Below are positions 1 through 12,740 of a stretch of 64,000 nucleotides of DNA, piece after piece. The stretch is taken from the NCBI GenBank assembly GCA_050084985.1, contig JBITNC010000001.1, forward strand, positions 1,116,001-1,180,000, in the 5' to 3' direction. The DNA comes from Nageia nagi. Its lineage: Eukaryota > Pinophyta. Under the pieces are notes generated by a model. That model worked only from the letters and a program-made list of their open reading frames with translations. It searched no databases and had not been told where the DNA came from. The stretch's first letter is position 1. Each line of letters opens with the position of its first letter. A program made the translations under genes and the position numbers.

Positions 1-2160
1 AAACCTCTCCTTTATGTCATAGAAGTCCAAGCTTCTAATGCCCTATCCATTGAAAAATTAGCAACAAAGTGGTGTGACACATATAACCTAATGCACCTAT
101 CTAAGTGCTTTTCTAATTTGTTTCATTATTTTGATTTAATGAATGATAAAGCAATGAAAAACTCTTTCATCTTCTAGTAACCCCAATAACATTGTTTAAC
201 ATAATTCATACAAATAATAATATTTACTAATATCTTCTCTCAATATAGAATTTACATATAGTTTGACCCATTGTGAGTGAATGGCACCTACAACATGTGG
301 ATTAGGTAATTTCTTGTATTGCACAAGCATGGTCAGTGCAAAATTATATGATTGTCTACTTAATAAATATTTATTTAAAAGATCATCAAATAGAATACCA
401 TTGACTTCATAAGGTTTACAAAAAATGGGTAATCAGAACATCCATAAATTTTGTAAAAGTATTTTCAATAAGTTGTAACCCATTTGAATGACTCCAAAAA
501 TTTGCATAGACAACACTCACTACTTTAATTAATTCATCTCTACTATTTTTTTTCTTGATTTCATTTACCAATTCCACACTAATATTCCTAAATTAGACCA
601 TAGAACTACAACTGTTCTTTCAAATTGAACTAATCCATGAACTTATATTTCTTCAAACTCTAAGCCAATTGTATATTCATCTCTCAGATAAATATGCATT
701 GAAATCATTCTCCCATTTACATTTAGACAAAGCTAATCATTAATATCAAATTTTAAGTAAGTATTTGGATGTTTGATATCAATTAACATTCTCCAATCTT
801 GAAAATGTTTACCATCATAACTTGATTCTAAAATGTATCACATATTCAATTGTTGGAAAAGTTGAATTTTCAAATGGATGAAGTCATTTATGTATATATA
901 TCTTTTTTGAGCATGTTTCATCAAGCTATTTAATAGTTGCAACATGGTAATCATACTTGCTAAAGTTAACAATGAGTCCAAATCTATTAATCGATCCAAA
1001 ATATCCTTGACCTTGTCAACAGTTCTCCTATTTACATGCACATAACTTGCAAGGGACTTATACTCACTAAGCATACTTCTTGCTAGTTCAAATAGAGATA
1101 TCCATCTTCTTTCTACATCTTTGAGTAGCCTTTTCACTTCTTTAATACCTACAACAAAAGCTTGAAAGCCCCATAATTTGTTTTCGGCTAATACCTCTAA
1201 AGGCATGGGACTCACATATTAAATTTTCAATATTTTTTACATTGTCATAATTGCTAACAATTTTATAGGTAAGAATTATTCTATGTGCCATGAAATGCAT
1301 TAGAATCACATAAGGGGCACTTCTTAATTTAATTATGATACAAAGGCCATTCCTCACACTATGCATAACCGAGGCTCCATCATAACCTACACGAATTAGA
1401 TTTTTTTCTAATTGAGAAATCATCCATACCAACAATCTCTTTTAAATGGGATAAAACCAAACTATAAATATTTTTTACATTGTAGTTCTCATCCATTTTA
1501 ACAATAGATAAAAGATGGGACACTCTTCTTAGTTTCTTAAAAGTGTACAAGTGAGTACATATCCATGATGTTTTTTTAATAGCTGTAACCCTCATCAATA
1601 GATAATGAAATGAATTATGCATTGGATACATATTTTTTAAATATTCCAACTCTATCATTTCTAGGCAATCTACTATTTCTCATGCAGTAGTTTCTAACCA
1701 ATGGGACTGAGAGATGTTCATTAACCTGACACACTGATATAACACCTTATAATCTACAAAGTATGAAATAGGCCTACCCTTTTTAAGAATATACAAAATT
1801 ATGTGAAATTGTATCTACTTAGCTAACAAGTTAGCATCATTCATTTTATCGAAATGGTATGAAATGTGTGCTCTAGTCCTTTAGATGTTTTCTTGCTCTT
1901 TTTGGAATTTAGCATATTATAAAGCATATTTACTATGATTGCATTTATCTTTAGATTTATACTAGCTTTCTCTAAGTAGTTTACCATCTGGTCCTTTTAT
2001 TACTTTACCATATGGTCCTTTCATAGTTCTATATGTTTTTCCACAATGCTTTTGAATATTTTCATGATTAAATTGGATGGTATTAACCCTAACTAATTTC
2101 CAACAACATATGGTACATTTACATTGTGTAGTCTCACTCCCATCCTCTAGAATTACAGGC
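1..2160 (-). pseudogene. decayed hAT-type transposase
   Basis: Read on the minus strand this is a broken DNA transposase of the hAT superfamily. A Cys/His-rich finger lies near 2040-2130 (CxxC followed by spaced His and HC, BED/TTF-like position). The stretch 1380-1658 leads into a DGASVM motif near 1365-1380, then MHFMAHR (about 1290-1315), the DGAS...H.AHR block typical of hAT catalytic cores. After a frameshift near 1215, the frame 838-1215 continues with an ERRWISLFE-type segment and an LxLLN helix, as in the region before the hAT dimerisation domain. Downstream to position 1 the frames are too damaged for a domain call, although short coding-like pieces continue. There are several stops and at least two frame changes, so it is dead. 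I saw no terminal inverted repeats. The superfamily call rests on motif order and is fairly sure; the ends are not defined. Confidence 0.62.
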
Positions 2161-2639
2161 TCAATGAAAGGAAATTTTTCTATCTAGTTAAACTTAAAAG
2201 CCCCCCTTTTACCCACTTTCCTTTGTCCTTAGTAGTCTATTTCTAAGGAGTTTCATTGTTTGGTGTATTTTGGGTATACTGTTGAGAGGAATTCTCACTT
2301 TGAGATGAGTCATTATTATTATTATTATTTGCTATGATCTTTGGATTTGTTTGTTGATTATTAAAACCTAACTAGGGAGAAACTCTCTCATGTAAGGAAT
2401 TGTTTTCATCTACATGTATAAATTCTTAAAGGATATCAATATTATCGACCTCATTAATGGTTTTCAATTGCAAACATGGGTCTGTAATTTGAAAAAAATA
2501 GTTTTTAAAATCAAATTCATTGTAAGGAGATAAAAAAGAAAACACAATCAAGCTTGCAACAAATAAGGGATATTGATATAGATTTTAGTATACTTTGTTG
2601 AGCATGTGTGATTCTCATTGTTGTCAACATGTGGTTTTG

Positions 2640-3160
2640 GTAAAGATCGGGTTCCAGAGGTGATGAGGTCAGCAAGGAGAATTGAAAATTCAAGGTTAGT
2701 AAATAAAGCATTTCGAAAGAGATGACATCAGCGATTTTGGGCCTTAACCCAAAACCGGAGCCCAGAAGTGATGAGGTCAGCAAGGAGCGATCAAATAGCC
2801 GATGCTAGTGAGTAAAACATTCTGGAGGGAAGAGATGATGTCATGAGAAGAACGATGTTCACATTTTTGAATGAAATCAGGTTCCAAAGATGATGAGGTC
2901 AGCAAGGGGTGATTAAAAGGCCAGAGTCAGTAGATTAAGCGTTCCAGAATGAAATGATAAAAGCTTAGTTGTGAAAAAACTAGGTTCTGAAGAAAGTGAG
3001 TAGAGCATTTCGAAAGCATGAAGATGATGTCACAGGGAGAACAACGTTCACATTTTTGAATGAAACCAGGTCCCGAAGATGATGAGGTTAGCAAGGAGTG
3101 ATCAAATAACTGGAGCCAATGAGTAAAACATTCCAAAATGTAGAGATGAGAACAGCAAAG
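2640..3160. repeat. degenerate ~190-bp repeats in E0
   Basis: The phrase GATGATGAGGTCAGCAAGG or close variants recurs near 2660, 2770, 2890 and 3078. The block TTCACATTTTTGAATGAAA plus its downstream context appears near 2858 and again near 3046, about 188 bp apart. These look like diverged tandem copies inside the LTR. Confidence 0.6.
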
Positions 3161-3548
3161 AGACTTCGAACATCGAGGGAAGCATTTTACTCTACTTTCG
3201 GAGTCCAAAGAAGATGAAGTTAGTAGTTGGTGTTGAAAAGTCTGGAAGGCCACGCAGATACCTTGAAACTCTCTTTCGAAGTCCGGAGATGATGACATCA
3301 TGGTGTATACAATAAACATCCGATAAGCTAGTCAATCTCTAGGCTATAGAAAGAGACTTCGGACATCGTGGGAAGCATTTTACTCTACTTCCAGAGTCTA
3401 GAGAAGATGACATTATCAGTTGGTGTTGAAAAGTTTGGAAGGCCACGTAGATACCTTGGAACTCTCTTCTGGAGTCCGGAGATGATGACATCATGGTATA
3501 TACAATAAACATCTGGTAAGCTAGTCAATCTCTAGGCTATAGAAAGAG
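3161..3548. repeat. two tandem ~193-bp copies in E0
   Basis: Unit 1 (3161-3353) and unit 2 (3354-3548) both run from AGACTTCGRACATCG through TTGGTGTTGAAAAG, AAGGCCACG, GTCCGGAGATGATGACATC and GTCAATCTCTAGGCTATAG. They differ by scattered substitutions. This is a clear tandem duplication following the degenerate array of similar period. Confidence 0.85.
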
Positions 3549-4366
3549 ACTCCAGAACTAAATAATCAGATACTGTCAAATCTTCAAAATTAGTGGAGAA
3601 AGAGCTATACTTGTCTGAATAACTCTATTTGAGCAATATGAGCGTTCATCAGTTACAGCAGTTGCAGTCTCAGATAGTGAACTCTCTTAGTGCAGGAGTA
3701 GTTACAAAAAAAAAAGATTTCTTTTCAGTTTGTTTTTGATAATGTATCATGATAGGAACAGTTTCTTGGGGGTTTTCTTGATGTGTAACGATTTTTTGTG
3801 AAGATAGGATTGAAGATTGAGTGAGAACTAGTGAGAAGTGAAGTGTGGTAGAGGAGGTAATAGCGTGGAAGAGGGGAGTATCAGGAGTATGTGAAGTGAG
3901 CAAACGAATATGCAGATAGTATAGTGATTGTTTAACTGTGTTACTTTGGAGCTGTGTGCAGAGATCAAATAATGAGCATTAGAGCTAGACCATTGAGGGT
4001 CTTCTAGAACTGTATTATTTCCTCCTTTTTGAATGCTGTATCAAGTGGGTGCTTGAGAGCTGGAATTGGTGTTCCAAGCAGTAGGTGCTGCTATTTTTAA
4101 AGTGGTAGTTGGTGCTACCCTTCACAGTTGGTGCTATGAATCTGTAAGCTTTCTTTAATGACTGGATTTGGATTGGAGTCCAAGTAGTCATTTTCAAGGA
4201 TGTAGCCAATCTGGTGAACCTCATTATATCTGGTGTTGTGTGATGTACTTGGTGTGCTTGCTCAATTTTCTCTAGCTTTTAATCTGTCTTTATTTAAGAA
4301 GGTTAAATTGATTATTTTTTGATACACTGATTCACCCCCCCTCTCAGTGTCACTCGAAGTCCAACA

Positions 4367-7300
4367 TACTTCTAATAATTTGGATTTAATGTAAAGTACC
4401 TATGATTGAATCTTTTCTCATTTCTAATCTAAAAATTTGTGGCTTGTTGAAAAAGGAATCTAGAGTTTTTCTCTTTTTCTTATTATCCTAAAATTTTGAA
4501 AAAATGGGTGAACTACCCATCAGACCTGTGAATCAATTTTATATTAATAACATTATTGTTAATTTTTTATACTTTATTACAAGTTATATTTCATCCATTT
4601 CTACTTCAAGCAATTATGAAACTAACCTTGTTTTTTTATATCAAATTGTTCCTAAATTTTTTGAGTTGTATCATCTTGTGAACTAACCATCAGATTACCT
4701 TCCATACAACTACCCAAGAAACATGTGAAATAATTTTATATCAATAACATTATTCTCAAATTTATATACTATCACTTCAAATTTCCTTTTTGTCTTAAAG
4801 TAATCAATAAACTAACCTTGCTCTCTTGTACTATCTTATTCCAATTTTTTGAGAGTTATATCAACTTCCTCTTGAGCTATATCAACTTTTTCTAGTATTT
4901 TTGTAGCTAACTTGTTAAACAAATCATGCTTAACCAATGTGATTTATCCAAAAGAAAATTTAGAAAAATATATATGAACAAGGTGATAATATTTAGTTTT
5001 CATTATTTGAATCATTAATACAAAAATAGGAAACATTATATGTTGATTACCACCTTATAAATCACATCATTTACAAAATTTACTAGTATTGCTTCTTTTT
5101 CTCCATTTGTCAAATCACCTTTCATTTATTCCTTTCAAAATAAAATTAAATATACATTTAAATTATTTTAAAATAGATTGTCCAAAATAAATTTAAGTTA
5201 TATTAATGACAACATATATTGTAGATTACATTTAACTCTGAGATTCTTCCGTTAATCTCTATATTCACTAGCTCACATTTAAAAGTACAAAATGTGAGAA
5301 ATTTTATAAATGAAAAAATTGAATAATTTTCCAATACATAATTTTTGTTTTTATACAAGAGAACAAAGCAAAGCTACAAGCTCTTTCATTGAATTATTCT
5401 GGTTTGCAAGAAAATGAATTATTTATTCTATATAATTCTATGGCTTTTTTTTATCTCTTCAATACCATTTGATTATTAGAAAATAATTACCCTTGTTGCT
5501 TACAGTACAATGAAGTTAATTATGCATGTATTCTAGTAAAAGTGAATTTATTTTGGTTTGGATGAATAATGTTATATATTTAAATAGGTGTTCATACCTT
5601 TTTTTAGAGCTCTTGTAGTGTTATACTATGGTAGAATGTAGGAAAGGACTATAAAGTTTGCTGTTATATCTAACTATTGCATCTTATTAAAAACTTATAG
5701 AGCCATTTCAGATATGAGAGAACCCATGTTGTGCATTTCCTCTAAAAATGAATTCCATAAAACTAGATTTTCATATTACATGTTATAAAATATTTCGTAT
5801 ACCTTATCTACGTATTGTATACACTATGCAAAGGTTGTAGAATTGGCATTACACCTAATCATTACATCTTCTTAAGAATCATTAGAATCAAACTATTTTG
5901 TGCATATTGTATTACAATCCATGAAGCTACATTTGCATTTTGCATTTAATTAATTAATTCATATGCCTTGTTTAACGTTGTGTTAGGGTTACAAAGTTGA
6001 ACTTTACATCGGATAATTATATCTACTCAATAGTATTTAGAGTCTACATAGAAATACCCATTTTATGTATATCTTGTAGATATTACAATCCATGAAACTA
6101 CATTCATATCTTGGCATCTTGTCAAACATATTGGGTGCCATCTCTATGCCCCTATAATTTGCATACATGTTTACCGATCATTCCTAACCACAACAGTGGA
6201 AAAAATGAAAAAATGTAAGAAACTTTTTTAGCACTTGAAATTGTGGAAAAAAATAATGAAAAACCATATAAACTATAGAAAAAATAATGAAAAACATATA
6301 TTATAATGAAGAGAATATACGTTACCTTTAAGTGGGCTTGCAACAAAGTGAAAAACCTTCAAGTGGGCCTACAACAAACCTTCAGGATTCAAGTGGGCTT
6401 GTAAAGTTGCAACTACAGTCTACAAATATTAGAAAGAATGTTCCCACTTCCCAATTAAGGTTTCAAGGTCTAATCAAAGTGAATTTTTGGCATTTTACCG
6501 TCAATTGACCAATGAGATATTTTGACATTCTGAGGTAACTTTTAGCCTTTAATTGGAGGGAAAATTTTAATCCTACGTTGACTTATATAATATTATTTTG
6601 TATTTATTTGAATATCTATAAATTTTTGGCTATTCCTTGAGATCATAAAACTATGATTATAATTTTTTTTCTATTTCATGATAAGGATTATTTTTTATTA
6701 TAGTTTTTTTTGCTATTTCTATATTTCTTATATTCTTGGGGTTGGCTATTCGGGGTCCTTATTTTTAAAATAATTATCTATTTTTGGATAATAAAGTTTA
6801 AGTAAAAAATCCTAATAATAAATATTTGGTTATTTTTAAAATCATTTAAATTTTATAAATATTTTTGAAATCCTAAAAATAGCAAAATTGCTATAAATCA
6901 CAGTTAAAATTTACCCTATTTGCAAGGAGTGTTGAGCTAATGAACCACTCTACAAAAGCTATTGATAGTGATGGTAGAAAATAAATAATAAAAAAAAATA
7001 TCAAAATTTTATTAGCATCACATATAATGTGAGTATTTACAATATGAGTTAATGAATATGCAAACATTAAGAATCCATCTTTGATACCACTACAAGGCCT
7101 AGTACTAGATTGGAAATTTGAAATCTATTAACTCCAAAGCTTTATAATTACATTCTCATAACACATATAAATACATAAATAACTAACTTATCATGGTGTT
7201 TAAAAAGATACATCATATTCAACTTCCTATAACTCTTGGAATAACAACAATATTTCAATATGAAAATAGAAATATTTCTAATATATGCAATACATTATAG

Positions 7301-8039
7301 TCCCTAATATTCATATACTAATAATTTTAATCGCTAAGGATTAGATTTCTAATATAAAGAACATCACAAAACATGAATATAATTTTCAAAAAGTGAACAA
7401 ATGTTATCAAGCAGGCAGAGTAATTGGAAATTGTTAGAACTACAAAGATTACCATATATCATTAAAGAAGACCAAGAGATTATTTGTGTAATCGATATAC
7501 ATCATAATTCTTCACATGCCATGTTCTTGCACAAGTCAACTATTGTAATTTAGTAATATAATTATTTATTTTTCCATTCTAGGAAAAGAACTATAAATGA
7601 AACAAATTTTCTAAATAAGGGTCATATTCTTTAGTGTTTATCCTTTGTAAACACCATGCATTTCTCTTTGCAATTTATTCAAAGATTTTAATATTTACAT
7701 TCTTATTAATGTTTGGTTGGTTAAGGTAGGGTATTGTGTTTATTAAGGGATGAATTATTGCCAAATTAATTTTTAGCATATAAAATCTATAGTTAGTTGA
7801 TTCTCATTCAACTTATCTTTGCTTGAAGTGAGTTTCTTGAGTTGGGAGTTTTCTTTTGATTTTTCTTAATTATATGTTTTTCTAACCTTTCCTAACCTTT
7901 CCTTTTCTAAAATTTCTTCTTCCCCCCTTAAATTTTAAGGATACAACCTTATTTGGAGCTTATCTTAATCTTGCTTTACTCTCCTAATATACATTTTGGT
8001 CAATGACATATAATACTCTTGTAACTTGCTTTAAGTTGA
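4367..8039. other. AT-rich spacer without recognisable gene
   Basis: I see no coding conservation here. Open frames are short and look random. Minor features are a small local repeat of the phrase CAAGTGGGC(T/C)T at about 6330-6395 and a repeated ATTACAATCCATGAA phrase near 5921 and 6086. A sequence resembling a minus-strand primer site (GTGGTATCAAAG, near 7080) has no LTR beside it. Confidence 0.6.
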
Positions 8040-8470
8040 TTAACAATAATTTTTTATGGAAATCTTGGTGGAAGCTAACCACCTTGAACATATTTATGAT
8101 ATTGTAAAATAATTAAATATAATTCAAAAATTATGTAATATATTTGATTTAATAATTAATATAGATAAAATAAAAATTATTATTTTTAAATCTAAAAGAT
8201 GATCCACCCTACAATCCTCTTTAATAATCAACACTTAGAGGTGACTAACACTTACAAATACTTAGGTATCAATATCAATCAAAAACTAAATTGAAATATA
8301 AGTGTTGAAAATAAATATTTGTTATATGGAAAGCCTTTATGGTATGGAAATTAAGTTTAAGCATGTAAATATTTAGAACTAAGATAAAAAAGAAAAAAAT
8401 TCTCCTACCTCCTAACTCAAATAATACTCCATGGTTGGAAAGTTTGAGGTTGAAGCATTTTTTGAAAAAT
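8040..8470 (+). pseudogene. LINE reverse transcriptase relic
   Basis: The plus strand shows a decayed fragment of a non-LTR retrotransposon RT. The order is an EILVEANHLEHIYDIV segment (8053-8103), which aligns with the YADD...LxxNxLEHL block but has lost the catalytic Asp pair. After a stop comes an FDLIINIDKIKIIIF segment (about 8137-8190), matching the GLxVNxxKTKxxxF motif. Further on TNTYKYLGI (about 8248-8275) matches the YLG motif that follows. There are stops and at least one frameshift between blocks. No endonuclease, no 5' RT motifs and no poly(A) tail were found, so only the RT palm/thumb border survives. The family call is by motif order; the clade cannot be given. Confidence 0.55.
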
Positions 8471-8934
8471 ATGGAATTCAATTGAGTGAATTAAAAATTA
8501 ATATATTATTTATAACTTAAAAATTAAAATAACACAACATATCTTATCCTTATAATAGAAGTTAATCTACCCCATAACCATACCATACCTTTATGTATGA
8601 TTTTATATCTCATGTCCATTGGGAGGCTACCCTAAAATCCCCTTCTCTTAGAATTCATTGTTCCAACCCACACAATCCATATGGTCCCTATCCTATGAAC
8701 CATTGATACAATGAAGATTATAAGTATCAGCATTAAAAGCTTTTTTCCTTTTTAGTCCATGATTCTTCCTCCACACCTGAGATGCGTCGAGAGTACCATC
8801 ACATCATGATGTGTAAGAAATGTAAATATCTTTCCTCTAGATGACTTGTTCTCCTTTATTCCATCCATCACTCCCCTCTCTTATCAGATATTTCATGTAA
8901 ATAATATCAAGAAATCTATTAAAAAACTTGAAAC
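8471..8934. other. spacer, nothing recognised
   Basis: This stretch lies between the LINE relic and E1. It could include decayed LINE 3' sequence, but no motif supports that. Confidence 0.5.
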
Positions 8935-9602
8935 TATTGATTGATATAATGTAACCTCAAAGGGTTTGGTCTAGTCAAGTTCTCCATTACCTACAATAGT
9001 AGGTTCCTTGAAAGAGCAGAAGGTGGTGGAAATGCACTCATGTTGGTTTTCTACTCAATATCTAGGTTATAGGTTGGTTCCTATATATTATAAATATTTA
9101 AAGTAATATGAAAGAGATAAAATGTAGAGAGTTACTAGAAAGAGATAAACACATTAAACTAAAAATTTAAACAAGAACTATACAACTCGGGCATTGTAGC
9201 ATAGGCAAAAATACATAGCCAAGAGTAAGAATAGCAAGCTATATTACCCTTAAGGTCTCATAATCACAATACATAGCCACAAATTAAGAGAACATTCCAT
9301 ACATAATATTCATAGAAGCAATAAATAGCCACTTGTTTCAAGAGGGCAAAGCATTATCTATTTGCATTATCATGTATGAAAGCACCTTACAAACCTAGGC
9401 AAATTTGCTAGAATTTTTGACTTGATTGATTTCTAATAGTATACCATTTATACATTTACATGCCCTCCTAGGTTGTTTTTCTATCATTAATATACATAAT
9501 TACTCATTTTACTTGAATTTGGTGATGAAAACTATTTATAATAAAAATTACAACTATGTTAGATTACATAGTGAATAAGTACCAATAGTATGACTATTTG
9601 GG
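8935..9602 (-). repeat. E1 3' LTR, outer part (left of E4)
   Basis: This part begins with the family terminus (TATTGATTGATATAATG, a mutated form of TGTTGATCGRTATA). It stays parallel to 21683-22345, 25265-25364 and 41202 onward. It breaks at the AATTT target duplication of E4 and resumes at 16611. Confidence 0.8.
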
Positions 9603-9607
9603 AATTT
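9603..9607. repeat. target-site duplication of E4, left copy
   Basis: AATTT precedes the left E4 LTR and is repeated at 16611-16615. The E1 right LTR has the uninterrupted equivalent near 22355 (AAGAATTTGCAATTTC), which confirms the insertion point. Confidence 0.92.
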
Positions 9608-10795
9608 TGATCCATAAACTATAAGACTAAAATTTCAATTTAACCTTTCTTAGGATCAATTCACACTTAAAAAAATTAAGTGCTTGTAAAGGAAAATTAG
9701 GAACAAATTTGTAAACATAGAGAAGAGAAAAGCATTCAACATAGAAAGAGACAAGCAAAATTATTCTGGTTCACCCGGTGTGGGCTACATCCAGCTCAAA
9801 AGCTCTCTACTATTAGTGGGTGGAATCACTTTACAATGCCTCCATAGTCCTTCAAAACCTCCTCTCACATTCACAACACACTCACACAGCTCTAAAAATC
9901 ACAACAAGAACTGAAAACAACTTTCCTGAAATCCTCCTTCCCTCACATCCAATTTGCTCCCCTTTTATACAATTTTGGGGGCTAAAATGGAGAGTATTAC
10001 AACTAGGAAATTCCATACAAAACCTATTTTTAGATACCCATTAGCCTCCTTGATCTTCATGTCCAATTTGGGCTCAAATGGTTGTAAAAATCTCCCCAAA
10101 ATGAGCTCTAAAATCAAAATAATACGCTCATTAGATTGTTTTAGGCTTACACAATTAACTCAGCCTAATAATAGGACCTTAGGTGAATTAAAAATCACCA
10201 TAAACCTTTGAAAAAACCAAAAATACATTAAAAAAATCTAAAATCAAGTGGGTGCACTATGGTGATGACACATGGCATGTACTGGGAAGAAGTCAACCTC
10301 TTGTTGACTAGCAGCTTGGCTGGCGGTCAGGTGGGGGGATGGGTGGCTTGGTTGGTGATCAGATGAGGGTGTGGGTGGTCTCCACATAGTTGGCAATCTC
10401 CACACGGTTTGTGGTCATGGCTTCCATTCCCTATGATCAAACTCCATGCGGTCCTTGACCCACCTCATCACCTCCATGTAGTATGCCACGTAGGCCTAGT
10501 CAACCATCTCCACATAGGCTTTGACTTTCCATACAGGTCGTTTACACAGTCTCCATGGTGGTAGGTAGGTCCCCTCTTCGTTGGCCACCAAAAAAAATTT
10601 GAATACATTATTTTTTTTAATCCTTTTAATTTTTTTTTTCTCAAAATACAAAAATAGAATTAATATCATATCTTCCACATACATACTAGAATTCATGATC
10701 CAAAAGAAGCGTTGAAAAGCTAAAGATAAGGCAATCATAATGAACACACTAAAATAGAGATTACTAAATGTTGAAGGGATCCAAATTTTGGATCA
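9608..10795 (-). repeat. E4 3' LTR
   Basis: 1,188 bp, starting TGATCCATAAAC and ending TTTTGGATCA on the plus strand. On the minus strand the U3 end starts with the perfect inverted repeat GATCCAAA-A-TTTGGATC. A TATAAAAGG box lies on the minus strand at 9961-9969. Small open frames in it recur in the other LTR simply because LTRs are copies. Confidence 0.93.
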
Positions 10796-10808
10796 TTCCT
10801 CCCCACTG
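10796..10808 (-). other. E4 polypurine tract
   Basis: On the minus strand CAGTGGGGAGGAA abuts the start of the 3' LTR. This is the expected priming site for plus-strand DNA. Confidence 0.8.
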
Positions 10809-10959
10809 AGAGAGAGCTTTTGTCCCCAAAAGCAATTAGGATGATGAAATGAGGTGAGGGTAGAGCTCCCTCACCTGATCAACTGCATACCACTTGGCCT
10901 TATGTGGATGTTGGCCCTTCACTCCAATACACCACACCTCATGTATGCCACTACGAGAT

Positions 10960-12290
10960 GATCATTGCTTCTTTTCCAATACTACATCCTCAACCAACAC
11001 ATTCATGTGCTCAAGGGCTAAATCCTCAACTGATGGTAACATAACATCTGTATCTTCTACAACTAAGGCTAGTTCATACAACTTCAAGTTCTTAACATTA
11101 ATAGTGAAATACATTTGCATATAGGGTGGTAAGTCCAACTGAAATGCATTGTCTCCAACTTGACCAATAATGGTAAATGGACCATACCTTATTGGTTTCA
11201 ACTTCTTTTCCTTACCATGCTGTCTCTCATTATTGAGATGAAGCCATACCTGATCCCCAACCTAAAATTTATGATCCACTCGATGATGATCATGCTTCTC
11301 CTTATACTTGGCTTGACTCTTCTCCAACTATTCTTTTACCTTCTGATGAATCAATCCGATCCTCTTAATAAAATTCTTTGCTTGCTCCTCCTCATTATGA
11401 AGAACTATATCTCCATCACTTGTTGAAGCAAAAGCCATATCAAAAGGTGATTTTGGAAAATAACCAAAATAAGTCTCAAAAGGTGTTTTGTTAGTAGAAG
11501 AATGTTAAGCTTGATTATATGCATGCTGTATATAGCTCAAATGCTCATCCCAAGTCTTAGGATGCTTACCACAATAACCCCATAATAGGTGTACCACTAT
11601 CCTGTTTACCACCTCTGTTTGACCATCTATCTGTGGATGAAATGTTGTACTCCTCTTTAGCTTAGTGTCCATCCTTTCCCACAAAGAAGTCCAAAATTTT
11701 CCAAGAAACCTAGAATCCCTGTCAAAAATGATAGAAGTAGGAAGACCAAAATGTACCCACACATAAGTAAAGAAAATATTAGCTACCTATTGACCTGTCA
11801 TAGTCTTTTTACATGGGATTAGAATACACATTTTACGAAATCTATCCACAACCACATATAAATAATCATGACCTCTTTTAGACATAGGTAAACCTCCAAC
11901 AAAATCCATAGAAATACTCTTCCATGTTCATGTAGGAATGGACAATGGCATATAAAGACCAAATTTCCTATTATTGGGTTTGCCTACACTGCATAACATA
12001 CAACCTATGATATATCTGGATACATTTTCTTACATTTTAGGCCAGTAACAATACCTTTGTAGATTAGCAAGAGTTTTCCCAACACCAAAGTGCCCTGAAA
12101 TATGAGAAGTATGAGCTTCCCTAATCAAATCATTCCTCTCACCATTAGGAATAAAAATTTTTCCCAAATGAAAAAGTAATCCATCATGCAAATGAAAGTC
12201 ATGATTTCCAACCTCATTACCAAGACTCAATCTATGATAGATGTTTTGGAAATCAGGATCAACCACATATTATTCTTTATACCCGTCATG
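10960..12290 (-). pseudogene. E4 integrase, broken
   Basis: Minus strand. The N-terminal zinc-binding module lies around 12030-12130 (HISGHFG...His, then Cys residues in another frame toward 11990). The catalytic core follows: a DFVGGLP-type segment near 11900, the IIFDRDSRF segment with the second Asp near 11715, and TEVVNR with the catalytic Glu near 11605. After a stop near 11505 the C-terminus runs through FETYFGYFPKSPF, KFxVGDQVWLHL and RYGPF (the GPY/F-type motif, near 11185), ending in an acidic tail around 10970-11060. Several stops break the frame. The same C-terminal segment is recognisable in E5 at 62560-62720. Confidence 0.88.
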
Positions 12291-12467
12291 CATTAAAGAA
12301 CTATTTTATAGAATCACAACACTGGAAACTATTGGAGGCCTATACAACATATCAGCAATTTTATTTTGAGTACCCTTCTTGTACTTAATCACCAAATGAA
12401 ATTGTTGCAAGAATCCCATCCAACGAAAGTGCCTAGATTGTTGCAACTTAGATTGTGACTGCAAATA

Positions 12468-12740
12468 TTACAAGGGTTGATGGTCTATATGAATTATTGT
12501 CTCTTTACCTACCAAATAGTGCTTCCATTTCTTAACATTTTTAACTAATGCATACAACTCTTTGTCATATGTGGGATAGTTTCTTGTTGCACTGGTAAAC
12601 ATTTTCAAGTGATAGCAAACTGGATGTTTTTCCTGCAATAAAACTACACCCATAGCATAGTCACTTGCATCAACTTCAATTTCAAAAGTTTTCTGAAGAT
12701 TAGGCAAAGCAAGTACTAGAACATTACTGATTTTCTTTTT
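12468..12740 (-). pseudogene. E4 RNase H domain
   Basis: Continuous with RT in one open frame. It shows VDASDYAMG with the first catalytic Asp (near 12670), TYDKELYAL with the catalytic Glu, and HYLVGKETIIHIDHQPL with the late Asp. This domain removes the RNA strand during reverse transcription. It is largely intact up to a stop at 12468. Confidence 0.9.

Larger units (their letters stand above)
2619..4366 (+). mobile_element. probable solo LTR (E0), copia-like
   Basis: The segment begins TGTTGTCAACATG and ends with a C-rich tract (TTCACCCCCCCTCTCAG) followed by CGAAGTCCAACA, so it has TG...CA ends with TGTTG/CAACA inverted termini. A C-tract just inside the 3' end is a style I know from long plant copia LTRs. 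No primer-binding site follows 4366 and no polypurine tract or polyprotein flanks it, so a solo or truncated LTR is inferred. No convincing target-site duplication is visible (CTCAT before, TACTT after), which lowers confidence. Internally it holds two sets of ~190-bp repeats. Open frames inside it, such as 2927-3319 minus, have no recognisable product. Confidence 0.45.

Noticed and set aside
7075-7095. Primer-site-like sequence (minus strand GTGGTATCAAAG)
   Set aside because: No LTR terminus, partner LTR or coding on either side; a short match can occur by chance.
9954-10211. Open frame whose translation recurs almost unchanged at 15804-16028
   Set aside because: Both lie at the same place in the two E4 LTRs, so they are copies made at insertion and give no evidence of coding.
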